This document shows, piece after piece, positions 6,695 through 6,931 of a DNA stretch of 6,931 nucleotides. The notes below the pieces were generated by a model that saw nothing but the letters and a program-made list of their open reading frames with translations, was not told where the DNA came from and did no database searches. Made by a program: the position numbers and the translations under genes. Within the stretch, counting starts at the first letter, position 1; each line of letters opens with the position of its first letter. The DNA is from Gammaproteobacteria bacterium (GTDB lineage Bacteria; Pseudomonadota; Gammaproteobacteria; Pseudomonadales; Azotimanducaceae), in NCBI GenBank assembly GCA_002690405.1, contig NZEI01000071.1, positions 26,842-33,772 of the forward strand. The letters run 5' to 3'.

Positions 6695-6931
6695 ATGAAA
6701 CTCATATCCCCCCGCTCTTCGAGCAAATCCCTCAAAAATTACGCAAAAAACCACAACACAGAAGCACTAAAGGCGTCCTTGATGTTCGCTACGCTAGCTC
6801 GCACCGCGGCTGCAGACAGCAACGTTAAAGAAGTTGAAGTCAAAAAAGTGCAGGAAATTATGCGCCGCGTTGATAGCAATGATTATTCCGCAGCTGTTAT
6901 CAATGTAGCTGCGAAGTCGCAATTGTTCGAG
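6695..6931 (+). CDS. TerB-like protein, N-terminal part (runs off the right edge)
   Basis: My translation from the ATG at 6695 gives 79 open codons reaching the last base. The first 20 or so residues are basic and serine/lysine rich (MKLISPRSSSKSLKNYAKN), without a clear signal peptide. Residues about 24-79 resemble the helical TerB-like domain: a hydrophobic helix LKASLMFATLARTAAADSN, where TerB proteins usually have ADG, then an acidic and basic helix KEVEVKKVQEIMRR, then SAAVINVAAKSQLFE. TerB-family proteins are small, acidic and all-helical. Their link to tellurite resistance comes from the ter cluster, but many members stand alone with unknown roles, and no other ter gene is visible here. 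AAGG ends four bases before the start, rather close but usable. The gene is divergent from the thiolase-like gene. The family call is tentative because the protein is incomplete. Confidence 0.6.
   Translation, partial: MKLISPRSSSKSLKNYAKNHNTEALKASLMFATLARTAAADSNVKEVEVKKVQEIMRRVDSNDYSAAVINVAAKSQLFE

Noticed and set aside
1..6931. Mobile element, CRISPR array, tRNA or defence genes
   Set aside because: I saw no regularly spaced repeats, terminal inverted repeats, transposase or integrase motifs, or tRNA-like cloverleaf. The content is conserved chromosomal genes.

Overview
The window looks like chromosomal housekeeping DNA from a gammaproteobacterium. The main evidence is the consecutive gene order pepA, holC, valS, a hallmark of gammaproteobacterial chromosomes. 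All three proteins read as full matches to their families apart from the window-edge cut in valS. Moderate base composition and a stand-alone SCP2-type thiolase-like protein would suit a marine or oligotrophic group such as Cellvibrionales or relatives. That narrower placement is inference only.

Layout: five genes lie head to tail on the minus strand, so transcription runs from right to left. In transcription order they are a thiolase-like protein (6346 to 4889), a small RDD-family membrane protein (4865 to 4446), leucyl aminopeptidase pepA (4340 to 2895), the DNA polymerase III chi subunit holC (2872 to 2438) and valyl-tRNA synthetase valS (2378 to the left edge, missing its C-terminus). The thiolase-like and RDD genes are 23 bases apart, pepA and holC 22, and holC and valS 59. 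The gap between the RDD gene and pepA is 105 bases. I found no convincing intrinsic terminator in any of these gaps, so the genes may form one long unit or two (thiolase-RDD and pepA-holC-valS).

To the right is a 348-base intergenic region between divergent genes. It holds a Shine-Dalgarno site and a possible -10 box for the thiolase-like gene, a 7-base-arm inverted repeat and a perfect 12-base palindrome. On the plus strand the first 79 codons of a small TerB-like protein run off the right edge.

Functionally, pepA (peptide turnover, and in E. coli also DNA binding), holC (replisome clamp-loader accessory) and valS (translation) are linked by conserved order rather than by one pathway. The two most interesting points are that the thiolase-like protein appears to lack every catalytic residue of true thiolases, and that the RDD gene sits directly upstream of pepA where lptF and lptG are commonly found. 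I see no mobile element, CRISPR array, RNA gene or defence system, and no previously undescribed system.
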